A stretch of DNA of 26,353 nucleotides from Chara braunii (GCA_003427395.1 BFEA01000012.1:2988822-3015174), one strand, 5' to 3'; shown: positions 1-11,151, counted from the first letter of the stretch. Notes: generated from the letters alone by a model not told the origin. Translations and numbers: made by a program.

Positions 1-22
1 CACACACACACACACACACACA
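1..22. repeat. (CA)n microsatellite at window start
   Basis: Eleven CA units open the window. A similar CA tract closes it, so both ends of this sequence lie in simple repeats. Confidence 0.95.
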
Positions 23-185
23 GAGGGCGTGCTTTATCGCTCCCCTGCCCCCCTCCTTACTCCATCCTCTCTTCTTACCGCCTATACGTGTTTACCACGC
101 TTTGGTCCGCGGTTCACTCTTCCGTGCCGTGAGCGGCCGTTCAGGAACAGCTTTCGGCCTCGATGCCGCGACAACTCGCCACCTA

Positions 186-218
186 TCAATCAATCAATCA
201 ATCAACAATCAATCATCA
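186..218. repeat. (CAAT)n short tetranucleotide repeat
   Basis: Several CAAT units followed by a degenerate CAATCAATCATCAAC stretch. The surrounding 23-570 is moderately GC-rich and shows no protein family or RNA gene that I recognise. Confidence 0.8.
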
Positions 219-569
219 ACAAATAGAAATCAACCAATCATGTCACCATTTTCGGGCGCGCACTTCCAAATCTAACGTGGCAGCAGGCAAGCGGATACCC
301 CCCCCCCCTGTCGCTCGCTACCTTATCAATCGACATCGCCTATATGGCCGGACCCGCCCTGCTAAAAGCCGAAAGCCCCTACCACGTGGGCGATTGCCCC
401 CCGCCACCACGACCGCGGCATTTGTCAGTCCGTGGATCGAGTCCCTCAGGCAAAGGGAAGAGTCTTCGTCAGTTACTCGTGCTGTGTGCAGCGGAGCTCC
501 TTCGCCGTTTTCGCCGGATAGAGAGTCGACAACCTTCCACTTCATGTTTCGCGCAGGGCCTTGGGGCAT

Positions 570-860
570 CGCGACACCACTCTCGAAATGAGAAAAATGA
601 GAAAGAACTGACTGCTAGAACATGGTCAGGTGCACCCGCCACATTTTTGTCTTTTTCACACTTGGAGAGTGGTGTGGCGACGCCCTCGGTCCCACTACAC
701 ATATACATTGGGCCTCGCTCCACTACTCTTGAAATCTGCAAAACGAGAATGAATCTTCTTCGAGAACATGGGAAAGATACACCGCCATGATTTTGGTCTT
801 TCTTTTGTGCATGGCGACGGTAGTGGAGCCACGCCCATCCTGTACAGTGTAGTTGTGAGA
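570..860. repeat. Tandem repeat, two ~146-bp units (family K)
   Basis: Two diverged units lie in direct tandem. AGAACATGG occurs at 617 and again at 763, and CACTCTCGAAATGAG at about 576 corresponds to CACTACTCTTGAAATC at about 721. Each unit then runs through a CCGCCA..TTTTGTCTTT stretch. Diverged relatives with the same AGAACATGG and ATACA landmarks recur near 11298 and 11469, so this is a dispersed family and not only a local duplication. Open frames across it are short and differ between units, so coding is unlikely. Confidence 0.7.
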
Positions 861-870
861 CCCGGGCCCA

Positions 871-938
871 AGTCCCACAAGTCCCATTTACCCAAATTGG
901 CCAAAGTCCCACGAGTCCCATTTACCCAAATTCTGGAC
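871..938. repeat. 34-bp minisatellite, two units
   Basis: The unit beginning AGTCCCACAAGTCCC and continuing CATTTACCCAAATT occurs at 871 and again at 905, with few differences. Within each unit AGTCCCA is itself repeated. Confidence 0.85.
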
Positions 939-984
939 GTGGGAACGCAGCCCTAGGGTAGCCAAATCAATGAGACTAAGAGCT

Positions 985-1005
985 TGCACAAGAGAGAGAG
1001 AGAGA
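985..1005. repeat. (GA)n microsatellite
   Basis: A short run of GA units preceded by GCTTGCACAA. It lies directly before the TTAA-family fragment. Confidence 0.85.
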
Positions 1006-1007
1006 GA

Positions 1008-1395
1008 GGCTGAATGGCAAATTTGAAATATGGGTCAAATTGCGGCCACGATCTCACAGTTGGAATGATTTTTTTTTTTTATTTAGCATTTCTCCTGGAA
1101 AGATCACAACAAATTCTACAAGTACTCCAATTTTCAGGTTTTTCAGGCATTCTTCTGAGAGTGAAAACTCGCTGAATTTGGAGTACTTTTTCAGATGGCC
1201 CACACACGGTTGAGTGGCAAAAATGGAAAATGTGTCGAATCTGCACAACGATTATTTCTTGGTCTATTTTTCCTAAAAAGAACACGACCTCATCTATGGA
1301 TACTCAAAATTTCAGGTTTTTCTGCGGTTTTCTCCGAGCACAGAAAATCGTCAAAGGTGACTCTTGCAAAACGCCTGTTTCGTTGCGGCTGACCT
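1008..1395 (+). mobile_element. Fragment of TTAA-flanked element family L with internal tandem units
   Basis: Homologous by eye to the interior of the elements at 4455-4995 and 12941-13516. Shared landmarks are GGCAAAAATGGAAAATGTG, a TTATTTC(T/G)(T/C)GGTCT stretch, TCCTGGAAAGATCAC and CCAATTTTCAGG. It contains about two tandem units with a period near 178 bp: CAGGTT at 1135 and 1313, AGATCACAAC at 1101 and AGAACACGAC at 1279. No terminal CTTAAACC-type repeat is visible, so this is a truncated copy. It has no coding capacity. Confidence 0.6.
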
Positions 1396-2917
1396 CCCTG
1401 TTTTGAGAAGATGGGCCTCAACGATGTCGAGCACATCGGTCCGGCACCGCACAAAACCGGGCAGGACCCTCCCGGCCGCGTCAAGCAGGAGTTGGTCTTA
1501 TCCTCGTCGCGAATACATGATGGAGTTTCCGCAAACCGCTCCGGCCAAGTGCGCCAGCCATACCTCTCGCGAGCCTCTACGACAGAATAGGGCCTACGCG
1601 AGGCACGACTTACCTCCACCTTACGGGAGTTGACACCTCCCTTTGGTGAGCGTATCCCCGCCGAGCTACCAGTTCACAGTACGAAAGCTGATCAGTTGCA
1701 GTCGCAGAGGTGGACCAGCCGAGGGCGTTTCTCTTTCGCTGTAGCATAGGGGGTACACGCGGCTTTACGTCTCTATCGAACCCGCACGCGAACCGACGCC
1801 TTGGGGGGTTGAGGTCCCAAGCGCGACTCGTTGTCAGTCGACTAGGACGCATCCCACACGCCACGCATACACCACTTTAAAGAACATAAAAATAAAAACA
1901 CACACGCATACACATATGTATACAGAACGAGACAGAACAAACAACGCGACAACACTCCTAGTCCCTTAGTAGTCATCCCATAACTCTCCGATGCGGAAAT
2001 CGGATAGGCGTTGCGCGTGAGACTTAGTATAAAATCGCGCGGACGCAGGGCTAATCTCATATCGACTCGCAATGCAAGCATACGCAAGCAATCGCAATGA
2101 TGACGTACTATATAGTACCCATACTCATGCGGTCCTCGTTAATCTCGAGAGTCGCATTCGACACTCAAGTGTCGGCTGACACACGCCTTTAGGGATTGAT
2201 CTCTCGACGTTGGACAACTGCCAAGTTCGGTTGAGAACCACACCCTCTTCTGCACTCTGCGGAGAGTGAGTGGTACACAGGTTCATATCTGTGGTGGCAA
2301 TCGTCTCTTATCGCCCTACGATCAGCTCCATCATCTAGGGTCTGGAGAGAAATCAAGGGGTTTGACTTTAACGGCTACTACGGACTACAACGTTCAACTA
2401 TAAAAACCTTTAAAAAGAAAAAAATAACAGGGGATCTCTCTTTTCTCTCAAGAGCATAATTTGTTTAACCCTTACGTGCGGTCACAGTAAGCCGCGCGAA
2501 ACACATACGTATTTACATATATGTAGAGGGTTATAATTATGTGACGATCACTTCTCACAATCACAGTGGGACTCCTCTCAGCCATATACGTGTATATGAT
2601 CGCAAGCAGTCAAATCAAAAGTCCGAATCATCAAACATATTTGCAATCACATCAAGGGTTCAACCAAAACTTCATGCACTACGCAGCGTCAACTTCAACC
2701 ATTCTCTGCACTCATACCCCTCGTTTTAGTCATGCAAACCTCACTCTTGTGCAACTCTTCAAAATAAAATACTCAGTATTTTTCGTTAAATGGCCATTCA
2801 AATAAAGTCCGGGCGAAAACACAACAAAACAATTCAAATCACAAGGCTAAAGTCTTTAGATTGAGTGACAAGAGTGGATTGGAGTTGAGTCGTAAACCAA
2901 CGAATCGGCAACCGACT
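1396..2917. other. No recognised gene; GC-rich then mixed intergenic DNA
   Basis: 1396-1870 is GC-rich and has open frames on both strands up to about 109 codons, but none matches a family I recognise. The frames overlap antisense to each other, as GC-rich non-coding DNA often shows. 1870-2917 becomes AT-richer, with short CACACA and TACATATGTA stretches. I see no RNA gene or mobile-element terminus that I could defend. Confidence 0.5.
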
Positions 2918-3305
2918 CAATAGATTGTAGCAAAAAATATCGCACAACACTTATTTCCCCTTTCTCAAGCGCAATAACGACAAACGACAATAAAAATTGA
3001 AAACCTCTTCCCAATTATATACCTTTGAAATTATAAAAATGTAAAAATTTAAAAGATAATGAAAGGAAATAAGAACATATGGTTTATTCAATATGCTCGA
3101 TATTTGTCCTCCTCCATGTTCCTCATGTCGACTTTGTTTTCCCCACTAATAGATTGTAGAAAAAAATATCGCACAACACTTGTTTCCTCTTTCTTCTACG
3201 CAATAGCGACAAACAACCATAAAACTTGTAAACCTTTTCCTAATTATCTACCTTTGCAATCATGAAAATCTAAAAATTTGAAAGATAGTGAAAGAAGATA
3301 AGATC
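2918..3305. repeat. Tandem repeat, two ~229-bp units (family N)
   Basis: TAGATTGTAG begins at 2921 and again at 3150. Each is followed by AAAAATATCGCACAACACTT, a TTTC-rich stretch, GCAATA(A/G)CGACAAAC, and an ACCTTTG then AAAATT tail. The copies are clearly homologous with scattered substitutions. A more diverged third copy lies at 4278-4385. Confidence 0.8.
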
Positions 3306-3534
3306 CACAAGACTGGTGGTGAAAGAAAGAAAAAAAGAAATCCTTTTAAAAAAAAAAATCATGCAACTTTTTTTTTTATTCATTTTGTTTTTGTCTCATA
3401 AAAAATTTAAAGAACTTATGTCATTTAACAATCTTTAACCTGTTTCTTTGTTACTATAATATGTACGTATGTTTGTGTATATTTGTATGGATTTTTATAC
3501 ATGTATGTATATATGTGTGTATTTACGTATGTAT

Positions 3535-4115
3535 GTATATGAGATTGACTAGTCTTGATTAATGACTAAATGAATTGATGAATGACTGAATTGAAGGACA
3601 ATGAATGAATTAATCGTTGTTTGGATTAATCGATTGATAAGTTCATAAATGGGTTGATTGACAAATCGGCTGATCGATTAATTGATGGATTGCTTAATGA
3701 ATTAATCGATTGACTAATTAATCGACACATTGTTAGATTCATGGCTTCATGGATGAATCGGTCATTGGACAATGAATGGATCAATGGTGGATTGCTGGTG
3801 AATTGATGGATCGAACTATTGATGAAGCAAGGGAGAAACATAAGAATGATCGAACAAACGGATTGGAAAATGTATTGATGAAGGAATGAGCAGACGAACG
3901 AATAAAGGAAAGAAAAATGGAGGAAAAAGAAAAGGAACGACAGAGAAAGACACAAACAGTCGATTGGTTGGATGCAAAGAGGGAAGGAGAGGAAGAGCGA
4001 GCGAGAGAGTGATGGATCAACATACACACAGATGATCGGTCAACCAACCACACGAGTGAATGAACGATCTATCGAACGAACAAACGGATTGAGGTAGAGA
4101 TTGACGGATTGACGA
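3535..4115. repeat. Degenerate GATT/ATGA simple-sequence repeat
   Basis: About 580 bp of imperfect short-period repeats of GATTGATTGAT, GAATGAATT and ATCGATTGA type, ending in purine-rich GAAAGGAAAG and GAGAGGAAGAGCGAGCGAGAGAG stretches. The long antisense open frame across it (minus strand, 3626-4027), rich in Ser, Ile, Asn and Leu, is what repeats of this kind give when translated. I do not call it a gene. Confidence 0.8.
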
Positions 4116-4277
4116 GCAAAAACATTCATTTGCAATATGTGTTATAAAAGATATTACATTTCTTGTCAATATCTTAAAAAATATTTTCGAAAGGTAGCAT
4201 AAAAACTTCAAGCTCGGTGAACTGCTCTTCATGTAAAATAGTACTTCCTTCTTCACCAACTGATGTTCGCCGAAAGT

Positions 4278-4385
4278 AGCACAATGCATTTATCTCCCTT
4301 TTTCTAACAGAAGCAACTACAAAATTTATAAGTTTTTTCACCATAATCTACGATTGCAACTTGAAAAGACATTTATATCCAACAC
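4278..4385. repeat. Diverged third copy of repeat family N
   Basis: AGCACAATGCATTTATCTCCC, then a GAAGCAACTACAAAATT stretch and a TAATCTACGATTGCAACTTG tail, parallels the order of blocks in the two units at 2918-3305. Similarity is by eye and moderate. Confidence 0.5.
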
Positions 4386-4454
4386 TTAAACAATATAGCA
4401 AGATTAACTCTTGGTAAAAGGCAACACTGCAGACTTTGACTGACAGTTGGGATC

Positions 4455-4995
4455 TTAAGCCGTCATTCCCCTTAATGTCAAAAACCTCTTATGACCGGTA
4501 ACGCCATTTCACGAGGGGTACCGATAGCATAGAGTGGAAAACCGGGTGAATGACAAAAATGAAATTCACATATAAAAAATTGAAACATGCTCGTATGGGA
4601 CGACAATTATTTTACTGTCAAAATGATTTTATTTATATCTTCTGATATGTGAATGACAAAAATGAAATTCACATATAAAAAATTGAAACATGCTCGTATG
4701 GGGCGACGATTATTTCACTGTCAAAATGATTTTATTTATATCTTCTGATATATGACCTAATCTACGCACCCTGAAAAATTCTAAAATTTTGAAGAATTTT
4801 CCTTAGCACGAAAGCTCGCCAAAATTGAGGCGTCAAAATGGCGAGTGCAAAAAAACAAGAAAAATCATCAAAGTTGCGGCTTTCAAATGGCAGAATTTGA
4901 CGCACTAATGACGAATGGTCGCCGCCCCTCCATAGAACCTGGCCCTAACTCACAGGGCCGAGGATTTTCGGATGTCGGAGGGAGTGGCAGTTTAA
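4455..4995 (-). mobile_element. TTAA-flanked inverted-terminus element, copy 1 (family L)
   Basis: The left end reads TTAA then GCCGTCATTCCCC. The right end reads GGGAGTGGCAGT then TTAA. These resemble, in inverse order, the termini of the copy at 12941-13516. Interior blocks agree too: ACGAGGGGTACCGATAGCA near the left here corresponds to the reverse complement of the other copy's right part, and GGTCGCCGCCCCTCCATA near 4919 corresponds to its left part. The element carries a recent 103-bp tandem duplication. TTAA at both ends is the signature of piggyBac-type target duplication, but superfamily assignment is inference because there is no transposase. It is non-coding. Confidence 0.6.
4546..4751. 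repeat. 103-bp tandem duplication
   Basis: Two units, 4546-4648 and 4649-4751, begin GTGAATGACAAAAATG and end TCTTCTGATAT. They differ at only three positions, all within the GGGACGACAATTATTTT stretch and its counterpart. The duplication is much younger than the element that contains it. Confidence 0.95.
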
Positions 4996-5424
4996 AAATT
5001 CATACTATCTCTAACTTTAAGGAATTAAATAAGAATTTAGGAAAATTTCGGCCTCTCACAACCCAAGTAAAATTGTCACTTTAAAATAGGTTATCATGAT
5101 AGTATAATATTTTCCAATACTCGCGTGGACCCATAGTTGTACACACATTTTTCGTCCCCTAGAGATATCACTAGTGCATTTCACCAAACTAATATGCTAT
5201 TTATTTAAATAATTAAACATTTTATTAAATAACCACTATTTTTCGAAGAGATATTTTCACAATAAATATGTTTATTGTCGCATCCTTCAAGTTTTCAACC
5301 CTAAAACCTTATTGCCTTACGACGTTGACAAAGGACAAAAAAATAGCCTTCAGCCTGTTCATTTCAAATGCAACATGCGATACAAATTTATAATGAGAAT
5401 AAAGGTTTAGTGGGAATGATAGAG

Positions 5425-5660
5425 GGACCGGGCATCATCTGAGTGGCCTGCCGCTATGGCTTCCCGATTACCCCTTCCCTTATGAACATCAGCAGGGACT
5501 GCTTTTTAATGCCAATTGGGGGGACCAACAGGCTATCCCTAGGCGAAGGGCGCTAAGCATGCCCCGAAAGGTACATGAGTCCAATGAGGATTGAACCGAA
5601 AGACCTTCTGAATGCACGTGCGTGCATTTACACAACAAACAAATACTTCATGACCACTCT
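5425..5660 (-). mobile_element. tRNA-derived SINE, copy 1
   Basis: Read on the minus strand, this runs GCATTCAGAAGGTC, a B-box GGTTCAATCC (plus 5588-5597), CTCATTGGACTCATGTACC, then a body with GTTGGTCCCCCC and CTGATGTTCATA, ending near GCCCGGTCC. The same order of blocks occurs in the SINE at 14817-15045. The A-box half of the tRNA-like head is not recognisable here and the promoter is probably dead. Such elements are RNA polymerase III transcripts mobilised by LINE machinery; that is family knowledge, not something seen here. Confidence 0.7.
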
Positions 5661-5692
5661 CTAGCCTTAAAACTTTAAGGTATCCAACAACC

Positions 5693-5960
5693 TACCACAA
5701 TTGGTTAGGCACGCAAGAGGCATTTAGGAGGTTGTGGGTTCAATCCTCATTGCCGCTTGCAACACTCTTGGTGCCCAACCAACTGAGATAGTTGGATCCT
5801 CCCAGTCGGAATTAGTAAGGTTTTCAGCCAACACGGGTGTAAGTGTGGGTGTGAGTGGAAAAAAAACACTGGAAAAAAGAAAACACGTCGTTGCTTTCCA
5901 AAAACAACAAGCACAGAGTTGCTGAGACTCTCTTACATCCACCCAAAAATAAAAAATGAA
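5693..5960 (+). mobile_element. tRNA-derived SINE with a different body
   Basis: The head (about 5693-5755) aligns over ~60 bp with the head of the SINE at 14817. Shared landmarks are TTGGTtaGGCAC, GGCATTtAGGAGGT and the perfect B-box GGTTCAATCC at 5737-5746, then CTCATTG. After that the body is unrelated: CTTGCAACACTCTTGGTGCC, an AGTTGGATCCTCCCAGT stretch and a GTGTGGGTGTGAGTGG purine tract. It is a second SINE subfamily sharing the tRNA-like head. The A-box is degraded. The 3' limit is uncertain. Confidence 0.6.
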
Positions 5961-6393
5961 AAAGTTGACACACTCTCAACGTGATATGGGGCGGATAAAA
6001 CCTTGAAGTAGTTGTCTGAGTATGCCCTCAGTGAGGGTGTTAGAGTAGTTGTGTCAAATCTGTTGTGTGAAGATAAAAAATAATTTGAAAGTGAACTTAG
6101 GATGGGAAAGCGGGTTCATACAAAACACAAACTAGTGGTGTGGGTATGCCCTTCCTTATATAATGTTTGCAGCCCGTGGACTGTACCCTGCCTCACGGGC
6201 ATGACCTTAAAAGAAAACAAAAAAACAATAAAGAAAAACCCGAACAACAATCCTTGAAACTATCCATAATAGCAGATAGAAACATGTATATGAGTGTTGA
6301 TGTGACCAAAACTATTGACGGTCTTCCCCAAGAATTTTTCCACGGGTTCTTAGGGCCAAATGATCGAGCCTCGTCTAGACCCCCTAAAAATGC
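5961..6393. other. No recognised gene
   Basis: Mixed-composition DNA between a SINE and the 6.4-kb element. GTATGCCCT occurs twice (about 6020 and 6144) with similar context, which hints at another diverged repeat. I see nothing I would call coding. Confidence 0.4.
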
Positions 6394-6403
6394 GGTGTGA
6401 CGT

Positions 6404-7153
6404 AGGGTTGCTAGAATGAACTTACGGAAGCCCCTAACCTGACCCTCAAACGTTCGAGCGTTCGGGTCCTCGTACGAGCCCCGAACTTGAGGAGGTTCGG
6501 AACCCGCAAAAAAAATATTTTGACACATTAATATTTTTTTGTTTTGTGAGTTTTTTGTGATGTAGGGTATCTCCCTCTTAATTTTGAAGCCATTCTATTC
6601 AGTGGAAAAAAATGAAAAATCCTCAAAGATGGTGGTGTCAAAACCTGTTTGCCCACTTACTAATTTGTTTTTTTTTTCTTTTCACTTTTTATTTTTTCTT
6701 TATTTGAGAGCATGAAAATAATTATTATTTTTTTAAAAATTATTTGTATCTTCTCTATTATGTAAGATACACATATATAAATTTTCATGCTATTTGTCAC
6801 AGCAAAAAAAAAAAAAAAATTGCCAAAGCTGGTGGTTGCAAAAACGTGCTCGCCCAGTCAATAATTTCATTCTCGTTTTTTTTTTTATTATAGGTTTTAT
6901 TATTATCATTTATTTTTAGTATTTGATTTTTATTTTAAATTTGGTAAAACATTTGGATGTCATGGTGAGGCAAATATTGTTTAGTTTATATTTTTGCATA
7001 ACATATAGTTTTTCCAGATTTGTTGGATTTATTTTTTTTAATTTTTTTTTTCGTTCCGCGTTCGCCCGAACATCCGAATGCGACCAGAGGGGGTGCCGAA
7101 CATTCGGGCGTTAGGGTTCGGGGGTTCAGCCCGTCCTAAATGCCGACAACCCT
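6404..7153. mobile_element. Non-autonomous inverted-terminus element A (GTTCG subterminal type), 750 bp
   Basis: The termini are AGGGTTG at 6404 and CAACCCT ending at 7153. They are flanked by the identical 10-bp direct repeat GGTGTGACGT at 6394-6403 and 7154-7163. Within ~80 bp of each end are many GTTCG/CGAAC motifs, for example CGTTCGAGCGTTCGGG on the left and GTTCGCCCGAACATCCG on the right. The interior is AT-rich and holds one copy of the shared core at about 6938-7012 (GGTGAGGCAAATATTGTT and TTTTTGCATAACATA). hAT elements normally make 8-bp duplications, so the 10-bp repeat is either 8 bp plus chance identity or another superfamily. No transposase is present. Confidence 0.8.
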
Positions 7154-7163
7154 GGTGTGACGT

Positions 7164-8600
7164 ATATTCTTGTTTTTCTCAACACTGAGAAAGGAAGTGG
7201 TGGTTTACAAGAAATAATTTATTTTAAAATTTTAAATATATTTGTTTAAACATCATATTTGGGGGGTGAAAAGGTAGGTTTCACCTCGTGTCGATATTTG
7301 AGGCATTGCTTGGCATACGAAAGGCACAAAACTCCCACAAAAATGAAAAACATACGAATCTAACAATCATATAAGTCGGCAGAGGCGAGAGAAGGGATAA
7401 ATTCACATGTTATAAATATATTGAAATCCACATCAAGATAAATTTCACTAAATAAAAAATTCAAAAGCAGAAATAAATAATTTAGTAAGATATCAATAAG
7501 GAATAACCTTCACCGTAAAAACATTTATACGAGCTTACGTGTCACAAAACGTTTTAGTTAAAAAAAAAAAAAAAAACCATTTTTGACAAGTTAATGCACT
7601 AAATTATTTAGATAAAGAATCTTTTAGGAGGCAGTCACTTTGTTTACTCTTTTCAAATTAGCCTAGCTGAAAATTACGATGTGTTGGAAAACAACTACAA
7701 AAACGAAAGAAAAAAAAAAATCATAAGACTTACTGGATAATAGACCTCATTGCACCATTCAGTAAGTGTGAAAAAACAAAGTTAGAGTGGGTGTATTTAC
7801 TCTTGTTATAGCATAAGAGACATATTTCATTCTACAAAGCTGGTATGTGGTACGACGAGTCTAGATTCTTTTTTATACCCGACCCACATAGCTGAATATT
7901 AGACATGTGTCTCTATTGAGGAATAAATAATAAGTTACTCCACTTGTATACAATTAAGGTTGGGGATGAGTGTGTTTCCACCTCTCTTGTAGTGGAAGGC
8001 CTAGCAAGTTGTCCAATGCGAAATGATAAATTTTGTCCCGACACTCCCCGACTTTGAGAAAAATCAAAATCATAATGTCTGTATCTTTTCACCATCGAGC
8101 TGAAGATATAGGGACTCGCTCTACAATATAACATTCGAAATATATGTGGAGAAAATCAAGGTTCAATACATTCACATAAGCGATCTGTCTGAATATTTCT
8201 AGTGCACGATGTTAGTCAATGCACACAATTTAAGGACATCAAGTATACATGCAATGAAATAAAAACAAACAAACAAACTGAAGGCATAAGATTTATGCTA
8301 TAACTTTTTTGATTGAGCTGTAAACACTACTGCAGTCAGATTTGTCTAGTTTGCAATATATTGCAATTTATATAAAATTAAAAAAATACTATTTAACACC
8401 CCGCAGAGAATGTTGAAAAAAAATCTAAAGATTCTTTGTCGGTGCGTCATATACAAAAAAATAGCCATAAAAATAACAAAAATTATAATTAACAGGTTGT
8501 ATAATTTGTCTTCTCCTCAAAGTTATACAAAATGCGTCAAAAATTATGATTAATTTTTAGATATAAAAAAAACATTTCAAAATTGTTGAACACCTTCGTG
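7164..8600. other. AT-rich intergenic DNA, no recognised gene
   Basis: About 1.4 kb with many poly-A runs (for example 7561-7576) and only short open frames without recognisable motifs. I see no element terminus or RNA gene here. Confidence 0.5.
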
Positions 8601-8604
8601 GGTT

Positions 8605-8920
8605 TTATGTACCACTTGTCACTATAACGAAAATTCAAAATTAAACTTTCATTTTGTGGAGCGAGATTTATAAAAATAAGTTCACTTGTATGTTAAGTCA
8701 AGTCAGGCGAGATAATAAAAATAAATTGCCTACAACTTCACATCGCCAGTCAAGATGAGGCAAAATTCCAATTCATACTCAGATATAGAAAACCATTTAG
8801 TTGGTTTCATATACAATTTGTCACTACGGCTAAAATTCAAAATGCAACTTTTATTTTGTGAAGCAGGTTTTATAGAAACGAGTTCAACCATATGTGAAAT
8901 TAAATCATGGGATATTAAAA
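8605..8920. repeat. Tandem repeat, two ~202-bp units
   Basis: TTGTCACTA occurs at 8616 and 8818. Around each are GGTTT(T/C)AT(G/A)TACCA/ATACAA, then AAAATTCAAAAT, TTTTGTG(G/A)AGC, and an AAGTTCA or GAGTTCA stretch followed by a TA-rich segment ending ACTTCAC or CCTTCAC. The units are old and diverged. Confidence 0.75.
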
Positions 8921-9479
8921 AAAATAGTTTGTACCTTCACACAGACAACCCCTGCGTAAGAATGCGTAGTCTGACGTAAGCGAGAAGTAAACACAAGAAC
9001 AAACCGCAGAATGAAAAAAAAAAGACTTGCTTTCACGAATTGATGCACTTAAATGTTCGACTTCATCATAATGTCAAAACACGAATATACATTTGTGCCT
9101 TAAGTAAATTAACAACATTATAGTTACATTGTTACTAAAAGCAAAAAAAAAGACTAAACAAAAATTTTAATATGATTATGGTTTCCTCATGTGGACAATA
9201 GGTTAATGGTGCGAAGAATGAGATTTTCATGTTATGTGATAAATAAGACACCAAATAGCATGTAGAAAAGGGGGTTGAAGTCTCGACCAATAGCCATGGT
9301 TCTTCATTACTATAATGAGATACAATGAGCCACTGAGGACTCAACCACATGAATTTGCACTCTAAAGCATAAACTTGTCAAAAAGAAAGAAAATAGGGTA
9401 AACACCATAGCAAACCAAATCATAATATGCACAATGGAGTACTGTTAAAAACATGTATTCTACTTTAGTACCTATGTTT
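8921..9479. other. AT-rich intergenic DNA, no recognised gene
   Basis: No open frame with recognisable motifs, no RNA gene and no clear repeat boundary. Confidence 0.45.
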
Positions 9480-10390
9480 TTGCTTGACATAGAAATAAAT
9501 GATCAAGAAGTGTTAGGCAAAAAAAACTCCATGATGAAATGACAAACAATGACATATTTAGAGTTAGAGTGGTGACTGAAAGTTATACTTTTCTTTCCCT
9601 TTATTTACATCAATACCGTTATAGACTATATTCCCTTCCATTTGTTTGAATTATAGTGAAGGGATTTCAAAAGCAAGGTTGCACTACTTTAGAAGAAAAA
9701 AAAAATGCTTAAATTTTTCACAATTAATAAATGGTGCAAGCATCTTTTGATTCAAAAGGAAATATCGGGTAGGGTGAAACCGACTCATATACTCCCCTCC
9801 GACAACAAACTCTGGTTGATAATCCATCAATTTTTTCCAATGATTAAAAAAAAAATAAAAAAACAAAAAAGTTAAAATACTTGTAACAAACGGTGATACG
9901 TTTCTTCGTGCCGACCCTGTATATAGCATTTTCAAGCCAAAAGCATAAAAAAACAATCATGATTGACTATTTATTCATGGGGTGTGCAAAGGGTGTGACA
10001 ATGTGTAATCTGCACAATTTGACCTACAGAGAGAGTATGGTGTATACAATGGTGAAAATTTAAAGACATATACCCTCCTTTGAGACCTTTATTTTTACTT
10101 CTCCTAGAAAGAAAAGGTTAAAAAGGTCGATGATGACATAGGAAAAAAAAATATATTTAGGGTAAAAGTTGTGGGTGAAATGCTTCACCCTAAAAAGAAA
10201 TGCTCAAGAAAGGTTAAGCACAAAAAGGTTGACAATGGCATCAAAAAAAAAGACATTTAGGGTCAGAGTTGTGGGTGAAAGGAAGTCTATGTTTCATTAT
10301 TTTTAAATGAATACCCTTATAGACTATCTTCTCGTTACCTTGCTTGCATTATATTGGAAGGATCTCCAAATAATTATATTGCAAAACCAA
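9480..10390. repeat. Diverged direct repeats (family M), about three copies
   Basis: A block with ACATATTTAGAGTTAGAGT, TTATAGACTATATTCCCTT and a GAATTATAGTGAAGGGAT tail (about 9545-9685) recurs at about 10250-10385 as ACATTTAGGGTCAGAGTT, TTATAGACTATCTTCTCGTT and GCATTATATTGGAAGGAT. A partial copy lies at 10140-10185 (ATATTTAGGGTAAAAGTTG). Separation is about 700 bp for the full copies and about 100 bp for the partial one. The rest is AT-rich and non-coding. Confidence 0.6.
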
Positions 10391-10822
10391 CAAATATTTC
10401 TTTTTTGGTTGCATTGTCAATTAAAAGCAATGAAGTGCCTCGTCACTTTCCCAGGTTACAAATCTTAGGTTCAAAGCTCCAAGTTCAAGTTTCCAGTTTT
10501 CACTGCAATTTGGGCTACATGTTCTAGCCTTTTGGGCAAAATCATACCCGCTTTTTTTTTTTTCATGTTCTCAACTCTTGTACTCCATGGCTACGTGACA
10601 CCCTTGACTGTGGCCGTGTGCAATCTGGCCACCGCAGCCAAAAAAGTGGGCCGTGGGCAGGAGGCCTAGTTTGCGGCCCATTTTTTTTGGATATTTTTTG
10701 GGGGATAAAATACGTGGAAAAAAATATATATATATATAATGTTATAGGGTTTACAAAAAACAAAAATAAACGAAAGAAAAGCAGAATTTTCTTTTTCCCA
10801 TTTTTTTCATGACTGATATGGA
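10391..10822. other. No recognised gene
   Basis: Mixed sequence with a GGTTCAAAG then AAGTTCAAGTTTCC segment near 10472-10497 and a GC-richer patch at 10580-10680. The open frames here are low complexity. The segment abuts element F. Confidence 0.4.
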
Positions 10823-10830
10823 GTTGAGAG

Positions 10831-11151
10831 GTACTTAGCACCGTGTTCGCATTCGGAGGCGAACGCGAACATGTTCGCCCGAATGTGAACAAGCGCCCAA
10901 AAACCTCCGAACTCGAACATAAAAAAAAAAGTTATCAAACAATGTGGGAAAAATATATGTTATGTAGAATAACAATACCAGCAACTTTTGCCTTGAAGTC
11001 CCGTTCAAATTCGTAGCCAATCACGAGTTAAAAATCAAAAACCAAAATTTTTATATTTTTTTACGAGAAAAAAATTATGTTCGTCCGAACATGTTCACGA
11101 GCTGTTTGCACGAACGTGAAGGTGCACGAAAACATTCGCCGTGCTACACAG
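10831..11151. mobile_element. hAT-like non-autonomous element F (GTTCG type), 321 bp
   Basis: Flanked by the perfect 8-bp direct repeat GTTGAGAG at 10823-10830 and 11152-11159. The termini are imperfect inverted repeats: TTAGCACCGTGTTCG on the left against TGTAGCACGGCGAATG read inward from the right. Subterminal regions are dense in GTTCG/CGAAC, such as GCGAACGCGAACATGTTCGC, as in element A. The AT-rich interior holds one minus-strand copy of the shared core at about 10955-11028 (GCAACTTTTGCCTTGAAGTC in plus sense). It encodes no protein. Confidence 0.75.

Noticed and set aside
1290-1864. Possible gene in the GC-rich 1.3-1.9 kb stretch.
   Set aside because: Competing open frames on both strands, none with family resemblance or splice support.
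3626-4053. Long minus-strand open frames rich in Ser, Ile, Asn and Leu.
   Set aside because: They are translations of a degenerate GATT/ATGA simple repeat, open in overlapping frames, with no domain.
10465-10560. Further SINE copies near 10472 and 13791 based on GGTTCAA-type boxes.
   Set aside because: Neither has an A-box or a head alignable to the other SINEs, and mutual similarity is weak.
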